Program-made: the position numbers and the translations under genes
Shown: piece after piece, positions 49,816 to 61,210 of the stretch
How the letters are laid out: every line of letters begins with the position of its first letter
How positions within the stretch are numbered: the stretch's first letter is position 1
Assembly (NCBI RefSeq): GCF_002078875.1
Contig: NC_034410.1
Location: forward strand, 82,305,367-82,369,366
From: Numida meleagris
Taxonomy: Eukaryota; Chordata; Aves; Galliformes; Numididae
Direction of reading: 5' to 3'
DNA: 64,000 nt
The notes under the pieces: generated by a model
Database searches by the model: none
What the model was told of the DNA's origin: nothing
The model's input: only the letters and a program-made list of their open reading frames with translations

Positions 49816-49846
49816 GGTTATAGTAAGTTCCTGCCTTACTATAACC
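49816..49846. repeat. Perfect inverted repeat, 12-bp arms, 7-bp loop
   Basis: Arms GGTTATAGTAAG (49816-49827) and CTTACTATAACC (49835-49846) are exact reverse complements around TTCCTGC. It lies at the edge of an AT-rich patch rich in TAATATAAAGTA words (about 49768-49815). Confidence 0.95.
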
Positions 49847-50349
49847 AGCCAGGCTCCGACACATAATTTCACTACTAGACATCTTTGTCAACCTTTAGCT
49901 TTTATTAGTTTAGAGGATTTCCTGAACCAAATGTCGTTTGTTTACTTTTTAAACCTAAAAAAAGTTTAAAGTGGAATACTCTTCTAAGTATCTACCATGT
50001 TAACTTGAAACCCATGGAAACTCTATCTGTTTACAGCAACATTCACCAAGTTCTCCAGGTCTGCTGCAGATCAGTTCTTCAAGATAGAAGATAATTTGAA
50101 GAAAGAACCACATCCAAGCCTTTGCTGGCAGGGAAAAAAAAAAAAACAGAGCAACATAGAGATAGATAAAAAGGCAGCAGTGTATCCAAAATAGGAGATG
50201 GCATACTGTTGAAGACATCTACAGAGATTGTAAGTTTTCAGGACAGCTTTTCACAATTCCCAGTTAAGAAGTCAGAGGACATAAAAATTGGGGGAACTGG
50301 CAAATAAAGAAGAAGTTAAAACAGAGAGGTCTTGGGTTCGATTAGTTCA

Positions 50350-50760
50350 TATCAAATGAAGATCATGTCTTGCAACAGAGAATGTACAGCAGACCTAAGC
50401 AATATGAAAAAGGACCTGAAAATAGACTTAGTATGGGTTCTGAGGGTGCTGCTGATCTTGAGAGCTAAAGGTATCCTTCAACATACAAAGAGAACTCCAG
50501 AAAAGCAGCTGAAAAGTCACACTGTGTGCTGCTGTACCAGCTTTTGAAATATCACACCTGGTTCTGGCCTCAACAGTTCAAAATGGTTACTGAAAAACTG
50601 GAGGGTATTCAAAGACAGACAGGCCAACAGATGGTAAGAGCACTGGAAAGCACAGCTGGAAGCAAGACTGCCCAGATGCATGAGCTACCCCGAAAGAACA
50701 TGAAGTGGAGACCTAACCACAGCTCAGACTGCATTTAGGGGAAGAACAAAATTTTGGGAT
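50350..50760 (+). mobile_element. Old CR1/L3-like LINE remnant, plus strand
   Basis: A frame from about 50526 reads LLYQLLKYHTWFWPQQFK, then VTEKLEGIQRQ and QQMVRALE. This follows the order of the CR1 segment [39 protein letters not shown]. Further on, GAACATGAAGTGGAGACCTAAC resembles the EKRRLRGDLI region. Identity is low and stops interrupt, so this is an old copy, similar in age to 38404-39410. A family assignment needs a profile search. Confidence 0.5.
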
Positions 50761-50771
50761 GGCATTGTAAA

Positions 50772-50793
50772 CCTATTAGAAGTTTCTAATAGG
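50772..50793. repeat. Near-perfect palindrome, 10-bp arms
   Basis: CCTATTAGAA (50772-50781), GT, TTCTAATAGG (50784-50793): exact reverse-complement arms around two bases. A second small hairpin, GCGTG-TTG-CACGC, follows three bases later at 50797-50809. Confidence 0.95.
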
Positions 50794-50809
50794 CAGGCGT
50801 GTTGCACGC

Positions 50810-53800
50810 ATTTAAGAGGGTATAAGCATACGCAGAAAAGAGTAATGAACCATCAGAAAAGCCTGATAAAAGTTGAGGCAGTTTTCGACCAATAGGAAAA
50901 ATAGGAATGAAATACGTGCAATATAAATCATGCTACATAGTCCCAGTGGTTCCTTTTGACTTTGTTTTATAGGATTCTAGGAATGCAATGAAAACATCTG
51001 GAAGATGCCTTTTTCCCCCTTTTCTGACCTTTTAAACACATGCATACAAATATATTTAGTACACAGGCTTTTACAATGATTTTTTAAGAAAAGAGTTGAA
51101 ATCTGCCTTAATCTGAAGCCAGCAGTTCAGCTCTGTGGGCACTGCACTACTATTTCACTGCAAGCACAGGACTTGTCTCAACTGCTTAATCCTGCCTAAA
51201 ATTGGTAAAGTATCACAGATTTCCTACTGGGGCATACTTAATAGTGGTGTGAGTCCAGTGCTGATGTAAAAAGGAGCAAGGGTGATCTGCTAGCATCACC
51301 TTTCTCAGTCAGTATATCTTGTGTTCAGATCATCTCCCTACTCACAGGAAAGTTCTAGCTGAGTAACTTACCAATTTTGCCCAAACTGTGCCATTTCTGA
51401 CTCCATTTGTCATGTTTATGGAAACATGTTTACTACTTAATGTTCATTCAAAGCTTGGAAAATAGAAAGTGCTCTCTAACTGCTAAGTGCTGTCATTTAC
51501 GCGGTCCCTAAAACCTGCAAGGCAGGAAATACACCCTCAGTCTACGGGCTGGCACCACAGCTGGCACAAGCACAGAGCAGGCAGCTCAGAATGGCTGCCT
51601 TCCTCTGCACTGTGCTGAGGGGTGGCTCAACAGGTGCAGCCTCTGCGGCTAGCTAACACAGCCAAAGGCAGGTTGTATCCCTTATCTACTGCTTTTTGCC
51701 CAAAAACTGCAATGTAGGCAGTACTTTAATGCAAGCTGTGCTACACAGAGCTTCAGAGGACCCACAACTCTGCTGGGTCCCCACAGGCTCTGGCCGTGCT
51801 GAGGCTCACTTCGGGCATCTGAGTGCTCTTCTGGCCACGTGTAGCAAAGGTTTATGGTGCCACATACATGAATCAAGGGGACCCATTCCTTTTTAGTTGA
51901 TGAAAGAGCAAAGGATTTCTGCGCGCTGTGGTGTATTAAGTAATAGTAATGGATTCTGATTATTTGAAAGACCTCTAACAAATTTCTGTATTGGCAATGC
52001 TTGAGTTCTGAGGTTGGTCAAGAGATCAACTCCCGCTCCCTCACTGTTGCTCAGCCTTTCAGTACCAATTTCCACGAGGCAGGCAATATTCCAGGAATCA
52101 AAAACTTAAAGGGAAGAAATCTAAAATAGCTGTTTTCATTACCACCTCCTCCTTCCCTCACTAGCTGACAAGAGATACTGAAATGCAGAAGACTAATGGA
52201 GAGGAAAAAAGTTTTGCTGTCTAAAGGATTATTTCCTGGCTCTGATATAATCTTCTGCATCTATTTAAATTGCTCTCCTCCTTAGCCTCTCTCTCTGTTT
52301 CAGCTGCCCATTCATTTTGAATTTCCTTCTGAACAATTTTCCTCTTCTGCTGCTGACAAAAGACTTCCAACTTATACTCACGTGTTTGATATTTTCTGAT
52401 ATTTCCTGTGCCTAAAACCAACTTTTCCTCTAGTTTTCTGAAAAAATCTCATCTGTTGTCAGCTGCCAAGCTTAGATTAAAAGACAAGCTGTACACTGAA
52501 CCTATTTGTGTGCACTTTTTATTACAGAAGAATGCATCAACCCAGGGATGACAAGTGAAGCAGTTTCAACTGGCACGTTTTCGTTCTACATTACTGAAGC
52601 ACTTACATCCTGCTTCTAAGTATATATTACTCCATACAAGCTACGTCTATAATAAACACTTACAGTATAAGCACCCAGACTATAATTTTTAAACTGTGGT
52701 TGAAATCTTCAGTCACTGATACAGTTTTGGCAACACTCTGACTTTCATTTTTCATAACACTAACCCTGTTTGACTTAAATGCTTTTAATTTTAAAAAAAT
52801 CATGAGTTCAGTAGTTACATCTCAGGCATCTCCTGCACCACCAAAATTGAAGTGTGACATCTCATTAAGATGCAGGAAATCTGTCTGAGATGCACAATGT
52901 AATAATGGGACTTAAAAACTATTCAGCTAATAGAAATAGATGGGTGGAGAGTAAGATGAGGCTCAGACTCCACCATCTCTAATTGAACCTCTGGCTGCAG
53001 GGAAGGTCTGATACCTGCTGTCACAACAGGTTCCTTAAAGGACAACTCAGGAATGTGAAAAGAATTAATAGGTACGCTTTCTAAACTGAGGCTGCTATTC
53101 CCTGGTTTCTGAGTCTGCACTGGCCTCATAAGACCCAGACTATCGAGCCCTATCTATGGTTTCCAGCAGATCTATTGGCTATAGTGGTGTGCAATATTGC
53201 AAAGAGCTCTTAAGGTGAGCTCAGGCTGGGCCAAAGGCCCCCATGTTGTAAGCAATCTCAAGGGACATGGCCTTGCTGGGCACAAAGCACAGGTGCACGT
53301 CAGTCAGCAATTCCATATCCTCTTCCACATCCCAGCTGCTGCATTAGTATCTCCATCTTCATGAGTCAACTAAGCCTCACCTCCTACATCTTTGTTTCCT
53401 AGAATAAATGCACTGAAAACACATGACCCAATACAGCAAGCCAGTTAAGCCCTTGTCAATCTTAGGCATCTCCATTAAGTTTCTGCACCAGATCCCATAT
53501 AGACATTGCAGAAGAGCGAATACAGATGCTCAAAATAATCACAGCCTTGCACAGAAGTCACTGTACCATGACAAAAGCACTTCTCAGGCTCAGGGAGCAA
53601 GGGGGGACAGAACAGTTTAGAAACTCTTGATATACACAGTGGGGGACTGACTAATGCATTTTTTTTGTTTGGTTGTTTGGTTTATTTATAAACTTTTTAT
53701 GTTTTCTTTTATGAACAGTTTTATTACAAAGCATAAATTTAGGCTAGTTTACAAGTGGTATTACTTGCTGTCTTAAATATTCAGTTCTTTCTATTTTCCA

Positions 53801-56800
53801 AAGCTTTATCTTTTCAGGATATAAAGGAGTAACTTTATCTCCCTTCTGACCATGTATGAATATTGGGTCTTTCATTTAGATAGTACAGAACTTGACTACA
53901 AAGAAAGAATTTAGAGCACACAACCTCTGAAGAGGCTTACTAAGCCAGAGTTAAGAACAAGAAAAATCTGCTTCTACTCGGTTCTTCTTAATGGGATGCC
54001 TGGTGAGTCAGCATATTTGGAAGTCCTTCTAGGCTACAGCATTTTGTCTCCTTTCATGTTTTCATCCTACTTTGATTCAATTTTCTTTAGATATGAGCAC
54101 TGTAAACTTGAAAGTCAACCTGAGATCAAGCTCTGATGACAGCAGTATGTACTTTATGAAAGAATAATGAAGCCATGTGTTACTACATTGGGAGATGTAA
54201 GCTGAAGGCTTTGATGGTCATGTTCCTGCTCCTTCCGCCACCTTGAAGGCTAAAGAAAGGGCAAGACCTGGCAGAACACAAGTCACAGCTAAAAACTAAG
54301 ATCTGATAAAAGCACAATGGGGAAAGCAGAATAAAAATCTATTGCCAATACTAAAAAGTTCAGTAAGGAGTTGTAACACATGGACCCAGAAATACTATTT
54401 TTTCAGATGACAAAACCCAATAAACTCCAGTAGGAGGGAAGATTCTTAAAAGGAACTGAGCAGTCACTTCTTGTCCTGCTAGTATTAAAGGAAATAAGAT
54501 CCATTCATTTGGAAGCAACTACTACTGTAAAAGAGTTTATTTTATTTTATATTTTTGAAAACCCAAGTCACGCTAATCAATTCCAGATACGATACAGAGA
54601 AAAAATTATGTAAAATTCTTTCCATATGCTCTCTCTGTAAACAGCAATATTTTTGAAACAACTTCTGTATAAAGAATTCCAGAGAGTGAGCAGAATACTA
54701 TGAAGTCAGTTTCTATACAGAACTTCTCAGAATTATTTAAAACATATGGAATAACTGGTCTTTTGGTTAAACAAGATTCTTGAATCTGAGATGGAGTTTT
54801 ATACCTGAAATGGTTCTTGGTAGATTTTCAAACAGTTTTACTTAAGTTTGCTTCACCATCTTTTACTCTGAGTTACAGACCCTTACAGCACTCTTTTTCT
54901 TCAAGACTAACCACAGCTGGAGCAGACAACGTAAAACTCCCAACTCAGAAATGTCTCAAGAAGAGGAGAGTTAACTTCCAAACAAAGTTTTAATGGACTA
55001 GACGGTACGTTTATAGTTTGGCTGTTATATAAAGTACTGTAAGAAACTGAACATCAATCATACAAATTTATTCAGACCACATTTGTAGCTGACATTAACC
55101 TTCAATTGATATAAATAAGCACATCTGATATGAGCACTGTTTATAAGAGTGCTTAATACCCAGTCACGCATACTATATCTAAAATTCACCCTGATTAGAC
55201 TTCCAGAAATTTGCAGGTACATTCTGCAGTCAAAGGAAAATATCCATAGGTCAGGTATTCAATGACCTTAAGACACAGGGCTCAGTTGCAAAACATTTTG
55301 AGGTTTGAGTGCTTCCTGCTACAGGAATTAAATTATTATGTCAGTTCATAAATAACCAAGGGAGTCAGTAGGTTTATGCAATATTTATCTAATTTAAATT
55401 CACCAGAAGGTACAATTTGTTTCAAGTCTGCCTATTTTGCGGTGCTTAAGGCCAGCAGCAAACAGGTCTGCCTCCCTTGCTCTTGTGCCCAGTTTATAAG
55501 AGCACTGTGCCAAGCAGAAACTCTCAAAGTTCTGTGGACCAGACAGACACAGATCCCCTGAGCTGACTGGCTGGCTCTGCCCTTCATCTCTGGATGCTCT
55601 CTGTGAAGCAAAACATCACAGACTCCTTTGTACTGCTATTTCAGGTAGGCCATTCTGTAATTGCCATCAGGGAAATGTTGTAATCTCAAGTGGGAGAGGA
55701 TATAAATAATCTTGAATGGGTTGTGAAATATCCAGGAGATGATTTGTCTATTAAAACATGAGCCGTGCTGTGAGACACACGTAAACAAATCTTGTTCAGT
55801 TGTTCATGAATTGCTAAGGATTTTTCTCACTCTTAAAGGTGATACTGTTCCTAAGAATAGACCATGTTATCGCTTTTTGTAGCAGGCTGTGAAATAAGTA
55901 ATCTGTTGACATCACAGGGCAGACACTTTACTGTGCTAGGCAACCTGCCCCAATGCAGAGTCAAAAGCTTATGATCTATATACAGTCTGAGGCCTGTAAG
56001 TGACTATGTGTAAGGCTTACCACATTTCAAGAAAACTGTTTACCATCTTTCTTCTGTTTGCCTTCAGACAGTGTGTATAGGATGTAGATGTTGCTGGCTT
56101 TCCTATGCCACCACTAGGATTAGACATGACAATCTGGGCACTAGTCTGACTTCTGAGTGACCATGGGGTCCTTTGGTAGAAGGAAATTACTATGTGTTGG
56201 CACCAGGTGCCTTCAGTCAGCACAAAGAGCCTCTCAAGTGCAGCTGAGAGTCCAGCAGTGGATTGCCACAGACTGCACTAACTCAGGACCACAGAAAAAT
56301 GATGAGCAGGAGACAGAGATACAAGAAAGTTCATAACAATCTCTATTATGAAAGAAAATTCAAAGTCACAGTGAATACTGAAAGACTCAAAAACAGGCTG
56401 AATCTCAAAGGGTGTGTTTTGCAGGGTTGTAAGCCTGTCCCTCGCTCCTCCATCAGACACTGGACCAACATGTGTCCCTTTGCTCCTTTCCTCTCCCGGT
56501 CAAGTGAACAAAATACTGTTTTCTGCTATCACTGTGCTAAGAAACATAGTAGACAGAAATGAAAAACAGCCTCAGTTGAAAAATTCCCTTTCTTAGTCAT
56601 AGGTATTAGAAAATGCTTCACTGCAGACAGGAAAAGTGAACACCCGTTCTCCTCCCTTTCACCTCCTCCTGGGATGCTGTGTTCAGTTAATGGAAATATC
56701 AGGGGAGTGTCTTTGAATTTAAACAGCGTTTTCAGCTAGTAGAGGGAATTAAAGGAAAAAAAGGAAAAGATTTCACAGACTTTCTCTCTGTGCATTGTTT

Positions 56801-57031
56801 TAACTTTTGCATACAACATGTATACATTTCATAGCTCTAAGGAGATAGGTAGGTTATCTAGTACCTCAAAGCTCTATGTATCAATGCACTGTGCTCCCAG
56901 CATTCCACTTTTGTACATAAAACCCAGGTAGCAATATTCACCAGGCCAAATTCTTCCTTTCCTCACACTGGTACAACTGTTCCAATCTTAAAAGTAACTG
57001 GGAGCTGTGTTCAATTTGCTCTGCCTTCATG
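50810..57031. other. Unique spacer, no gene recognised
   Basis: About 6.2 kb, AT-rich, with no recognisable transposon. Open frames are short (up to 99 codons at 56263-56562, plus) and show no domain. An acceptor-like pyrimidine run ending CTCCATCAG lies near 56455, without a matching donor. Confidence 0.55.
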
Positions 57032-57203
57032 TCACAGAATCACAGAACTGCAGAGATTGGAAGGGACCTCTGGAGATCATCGAGTCCAACCTCACTGCTA
57101 AAGCAGTCTCCCTTGAGAAGGTCTCACAGGAAGGCGTCCAGGCAGGTTTTGAATATCTCCAGAGAAGGAAACTCCACAACCTCTCTGGGCAGCCTGTTCC
57201 AGT
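57032..57203 (-). mobile_element. CR1 3' end fragment, minus strand
   Basis: The plus strand begins TCACAGAATCACAGAACTGC, then GATTGGAAGGGACCTCTGGA, TCCAACCTCACTGCTAAAGC, CAGGAAGGCGTCCAGGCAGG, and ends CAGCCTGTTCCAGT. This is a CR1 subfamily with a longer 3' UTR (the GTCTCCCTTGAGAAGG segment). Only the last coding codons and the UTR remain. Confidence 0.92.
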
Positions 57204-57956
57204 AAAGTTTTATGTCTTTTTTTAAGCACACATTTTATTACTAGGTCTCTTATTTCCATCTGCTCATACTGACTCACAGAAAAAGTCTCTCTTTAGGGCA
57301 TTCCATAAACAACCTAACAAGATGAATGCAAATTATAGCCATTGTTCATTCTGTCACAGCCTTCTCAATGCACTGGCCCATTTGCCTCTCTACATCTCCG
57401 GTAGCAAGGCCTGTATCTGCCCTTGTTTTAACACCACGTCAAATACTACAGAGCTCTCCTTTGCAAGGAGTGTGAGGGAATGAATGGACCGTGAGTAATC
57501 AGCAATAAAGTTTCACGCTTTCACGGGAGGTAAAAGGCTCAACCAGGTAAGGTAATATTTAGGACGATTCACCCAAGGTGTAGTTTGCTTTCATTTGCTC
57601 TTCAGTTGCAACATCTGTGCATGACGTGTTACCACATGTTAAGAGAAGCAGATACTGATGCTAATGAGATGCCCTCAGCAATCCACTTCCTTCATCAGAA
57701 CAACAATATTTGAGGTCCTTTATTTGTCAGAATGTTTAAGGTATAAGCAAATAGATTATTTTCACCTTTTTTTTTTTTGTATTGTACATCTGAACAGCAT
57801 AAAAAAAAAAACAAGTATTGAACAGGCAACTAATTAAATTCTTCCTTGGAAAAACAATGGCAACAGCACAACCTTTTTATGAGCCACGTGCTTTTAAACT
57901 GGCTACTCCATTTTCTGATTCCTTACTCCCTCTTCTTTCTTCTACTTCTAATACAG
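57204..57956. other. Spacer upstream of exon-like segment
   Basis: About 750 bp. Contains an AGGTAAG donor core at 57545-57551 with no open upstream exon, a T12 run at 57767-57778 and an A11 run at 57801-57811. It ends in a pyrimidine-rich stretch (57920-57952) leading to the acceptor at 57955-57956. Confidence 0.55.
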
Positions 57957-58249
57957 AGTCCAAGAAATGCTGGAATGAATTATCTCCATGGCAATATTCA
58001 TCAAAGCACTCCAGCTTCTATGGAAGCCAGGGATGAAATGTTACGCGGCAAATCTGAAGGAAAAGTGCACCCATTGGATTCTCACAAGCAGTCTAAGTGT
58101 TCACAGGATAAAATGAATTCAACTGGAACATTTCTTTCAGAAAGTATTTTCTCTCAGCTGATGTCTCTGAGCAGTGCTAGCATTACCTATTTTGGCAATG
58201 AACATATTTTAAAGAGCATTTTTTCACTAACAAATAGACATTCTGAGAG
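57957..58249 (+). other. Candidate internal coding exon, 293 bp, unrecognised protein
   Basis: Best exon-like segment in the window. Upstream is a long pyrimidine tract ending CTTCTAATACAG (AG at 57955-57956); downstream is GAGAG|GTAAGC (GT at 58250-58251). The first frame is open for all 97 codons plus two bases, entering at phase 0 and leaving at phase 2. The product is polar and serine-rich, starting SPRNAGMNYLHG, with GTFLSESIFSQLMSLSSASI in the middle and SLTNRHSE at the end. No transposon or family is recognised. Codon use looks ordinary. By my rough estimate, a 97-codon open frame in one of three frames is expected by chance in a few percent of such segments, so this is suggestive only. 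Confidence 0.32.
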
Positions 58250-58645
58250 GTAAGCATATGTTTAAGTGTTCCACAGAGCCATGGTCTGAAAGAGGAAAGA
58301 GTCTTATGGAAAGCATGCCAGGATGAAATCCTGGCCCACAGAAGTCAGTAAGAATTTTGCTTTTGATTTTAATGAAGCCAGGATTTCACTCAAGAGAACT
58401 GCAGAAGGGTCAAACTACTCAGAGGGAAAAGAAGTATCCAGATGTCTCACAGTATTGGGCTCAAAATCAGAAAGTGCTGCAACATCATGAAACATTTTTT
58501 CACTCTCTTTACTGCAAGAAATAGAATGCTTGAATTTTAACTAAAAACAATTTTTACCAATAAAACTTACACAAAAAAATGTATTGGAGAAGAAATGCAG
58601 GTCTACTGCATTGTGAAATGTACAAATACCTTTTTTGTCTTACAG

Positions 58646-58770
58646 CTTAATCCTTCTGCAGAGTCAGATTCCTTTCTTCCTTTGCATTTTTTTTTCTTTC
58701 ATGTTGACAACCACATTTATTTCTACTGTAAGGAAAAAGAGAACAATGAACCTCTGGACTGATAAAACAG
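58646..58770 (+). other. Candidate exon with two possible acceptors
   Basis: One acceptor is TTTTTTGTCTTACAG (AG at 58644-58645). A second, weaker one is CTACTGTAAG (AG at 58731-58732), preceded by a T-rich tract. Both lead in the same frame to AAACAG|GTGGGT (GT at 58771-58772). The first choice gives 125 bp with a hydrophobic, phenylalanine-rich start; the second gives a 38-bp microexon reading KKRTMNLWTDKT. Either entry completes the two bases left by the segment ending at 58249, and either leaves one base (phase 1). The short version reads more like protein. Confidence 0.22.
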
Positions 58771-59660
58771 GTGGGTTGGATTTTTTTGTTTTGTTTTTTC
58801 CTGATTTTCTCTTTTAAATGGGAAGGTAATAGATTAATTGTCACTCACAGGTATGCATGTTTGCAAGGCTAGTCAGAGATATGAATGGCCATTTTCATTC
58901 AGCTGTCTTAAAAAACAAATGGACAAATGCCTTCAGTAAAACTAAATTCCATACTCATCTCAGAAGGCAGGGGAATTTTAATCACTATGCTATTATAATT
59001 TAACTGCATTCGGCCTCTTTTTCCTCTTCCCAAACCCTTCTAGACACTGCTTTTTTGTTGTATTCAAACTGTATCCCACTGGGATGCTGACATTCTGCCA
59101 TATCTTTGCTTAGCAATATTCACAAGGGGAATACAATTCCTGCCAAAGCTCTCACCAGTTGTAAAGTAAACAAAAAATGTCCTCAGAATGTTCCATCATA
59201 CGCAAAACTAGACAAATCTACAGTCAAGGAAACCTCATGTATTTAATGTGGTTTGGATTTCAACTCATGGCTCCTGCCCGATAGGAATGTGTATGGAACT
59301 GGTGAGCAGCGACCACTCTTCTACTACAAAGCCTTCTGCTCGAGTAATCTAACACTGCAAACCTCAGCTCTCTGGCTTGCCATGTCTTGAGCTTCTGTCT
59401 GACAATGCAATTCGTCACTGCCAGCCTACAAGGACAGGCTGACAACAAACCATGTAGTAAGTAATAATCCCCCAAATACTTCTATGTCCTTTTAATCTGT
59501 AATTGGAAGCCTTTGAGCCTGAAACTGGTCTCAGTTACATCAGCGTAAGTCGTGATTAATGCCACCAAACACAATGTAATGCCTGGTAATTATTTTAAGG
59601 AGAATCAAATGAAATTCCAGCACAACAAATCCTAAAAGCCAGAGAATACTCAGTACAGTT
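58771..59660. other. Spacer, possible intron
   Basis: About 890 bp with no recognised repeat or gene, AT-rich. Confidence 0.5.
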
Positions 59661-59957
59661 ATAGAATCTTAGAATGGCTGAGGTTGGAAGGGACCTTAAA
59701 GCTCACTCAGTTCCAATTCCTCTGCTGTGGGCAGGGCTGCCCCCCACCAGCTCAGCTGCCCAGGGCCCCATCCAACCTGGCCTTGAGCGCCTCCAGGGAT
59801 GGGGCACCCACAGCTTCTCTGGGCGGCCTGTTCTTTCCAGTGCCTCACTGCCCTCTGAGTAAAGATTTTCTTCTTAACGTCTACCCTAAATCTCTCCTTC
59901 AAGTTTAAAGCCATTCCCTTTTGTCCTATCACTGCCCATGTAAAAAGTCAGTCTCCC
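59661..59957 (-). mobile_element. CR1 LINE 3' fragment, minus strand
   Basis: The plus strand begins ATAGAATCTTAGAATGGCTG, then AGGTTGGAAGGGACCTTAAA, the CAGCTGCCCAGGGCCCCATC block, GAGCGCCTCCAGGGATGGGG, the complement of HWKEQAAQRSC (a local duplication of a few bases at GTTCTTTCCAGTGCC), and TTTAAAGCCATTCCCTTTTG. It covers about the last 80 codons and the 3' UTR. Sister block at 45005-45171. Confidence 0.94.
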
Positions 59958-60712
59958 ATAGTCATATGACTTCATTTTGCAAGCCAAAAAGCAAGTGAGC
60001 AGCAGCACTAGCTCACCCTAAGTGTTTACTCTAATCACTGGGAAATTACAGAATATTATTATTATTATTTAGAGAGTGTTGCTAGGAATCATTAACAATT
60101 ACTGATTTGGAATCAGTTGAGTGTAATTACTGTGTAATCACCAGCAATAAGCAGCCTTTGCTAGGTACTGGACCTGTAATTACAGATTAATAGAAGGGTA
60201 CCTATGCTATGACACAAAGCAACACACCAGAGATCTGTTCTTGAATCTGGAATGTTAAGGGGCTGAAGAGATCTCTACTGCCACACCAAAGGACATGGTT
60301 GTATAAATCAGTCACTACAGTGTCCATGAAAAACTCTTTGGAGGAATATTTATTTATTGTAATTGGAAAAGGAATTCAGTTCCTCAGCACCACAGCTGCT
60401 CTGAAAAAGGAAACGGAAACAAATTTGAAACAGGCTTCCCATTTCACTTGGTCTGTCTCAGGTGTAATACCAACCTCCACCATCGTATTATCAGAGCTTT
60501 TCTGTGGGGCCAATATGAAAAGCTGCCAGGTGCATTCCAGCACTGAGCTGCAGCAAGCAAAATGATGGCAGTACTGCCGGTTTGGGCTGGTCCCAGCTCT
60601 GAGGGGAATGGAGCAAGTCTGAAAGAAAACGCCACCCTGAAGCATCATCACCTCTGTCCTAGGAACAAGTACCTCAGAGCTGCTTCTTGTCTTGTTCCTC
60701 CTCTCTTTCCAG
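59958..60712. other. Spacer with an (ATT)n run and TAATTA-rich patch
   Basis: Contains (ATT)5 at 60055-60069, and GTAATTAC at 60123-60130 and the 12-bp palindrome CTGTAATTACAG at 60174-60185. A pyrimidine run ending GTCTGTCTCAG lies near 60462. Open frames up to 159 codons on the minus strand (60376-60855) overlap plus-strand frames and show no domain. Confidence 0.5.
60055..60069. repeat. (ATT)5 microsatellite
   Basis: Five exact ATT units. Confidence 0.85.
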
Positions 60713-61043
60713 CAAAACAACTGGCTTGCCAGTTGGCCTTCAGGACACGTCACCCATTCAATAGAAGGGAAACCTGGAGAAGAGCTACAAGGTTTTATCC
60801 GGATATGAAGTACAGATCTCCTTCTCTGCAAAGCACAAGGATCTCTGAACCGCATGCAGTAGCAGGGGCACTTGCTGCATTCCTCAAGGCATCACTGCAT
60901 GAAGCAACCCGTCATGGGAGAGAGGGAGCCAAACTCTTGTCCCTATTTCTAGCATGGCTTCAATGCACAAACCCTGAGGTTTCAGGTCCTGACTCTTCCC
61001 TTCTATAAGGTAGAATTTCAGTTACAGGGCAAAAACAATTAAA
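60713..61043 (+). other. Possible alternative terminal exon with ATTAAA signal
   Basis: The acceptor is very pyrimidine-rich: TTCCTCCTCTCTTTCCAG with AG at 60711-60712. A frame entered with two bases (phase 1, as left by the segment ending at 58770) stays open about 98 codons to TAA at 61006-61008, and an ATTAAA hexamer lies at 61038-61043. The product starts KQLACQLAFRTRHPFNRRE and is basic. A minus-strand frame overlaps, and the patch is richer in G and C, so chance remains likely. Confidence 0.18.
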
Positions 61044-61190
61044 ACTAACCATACACACAGTTGGCACAGCTCACCTCCCTCTGCTTCCTTCTTTCTTGAT
61101 TCAAAGAGGAAAACCATGCAAGGATCCCAACCCACCCTGCTGAAGACTTACTATATTTTAAATGCAATAGAAAGTGCTTATCAAAATAGG

Positions 61191-61210
61191 AAAATAAATA
61201 AATAAATAAA
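61191..61210. repeat. (AAAT)n microsatellite
   Basis: Five tetranucleotide units. Confidence 0.85.

Larger units (their letters stand above)
46579..50349. other. Unique spacer, no gene recognised
   Basis: About 3.8 kb, AT-rich. Contains an A15 run with CAA-rich continuation (48448-48485), an imperfect direct repeat at 48864-48905, a candidate start exon at 48909-48970, and an AT-rich patch with a 12-bp-arm inverted repeat at 49816-49846. No transposon recognised. Confidence 0.55.

Noticed and set aside
50332..50345. GGTTCGATTAG resembling a tRNA B box
   Set aside because: No A box at the proper distance and no cloverleaf arms.
60376..60855. 159-codon minus-strand frame
   Set aside because: Overlaps a plus-strand frame of similar length in a GC-richer patch, with no recognised motif.
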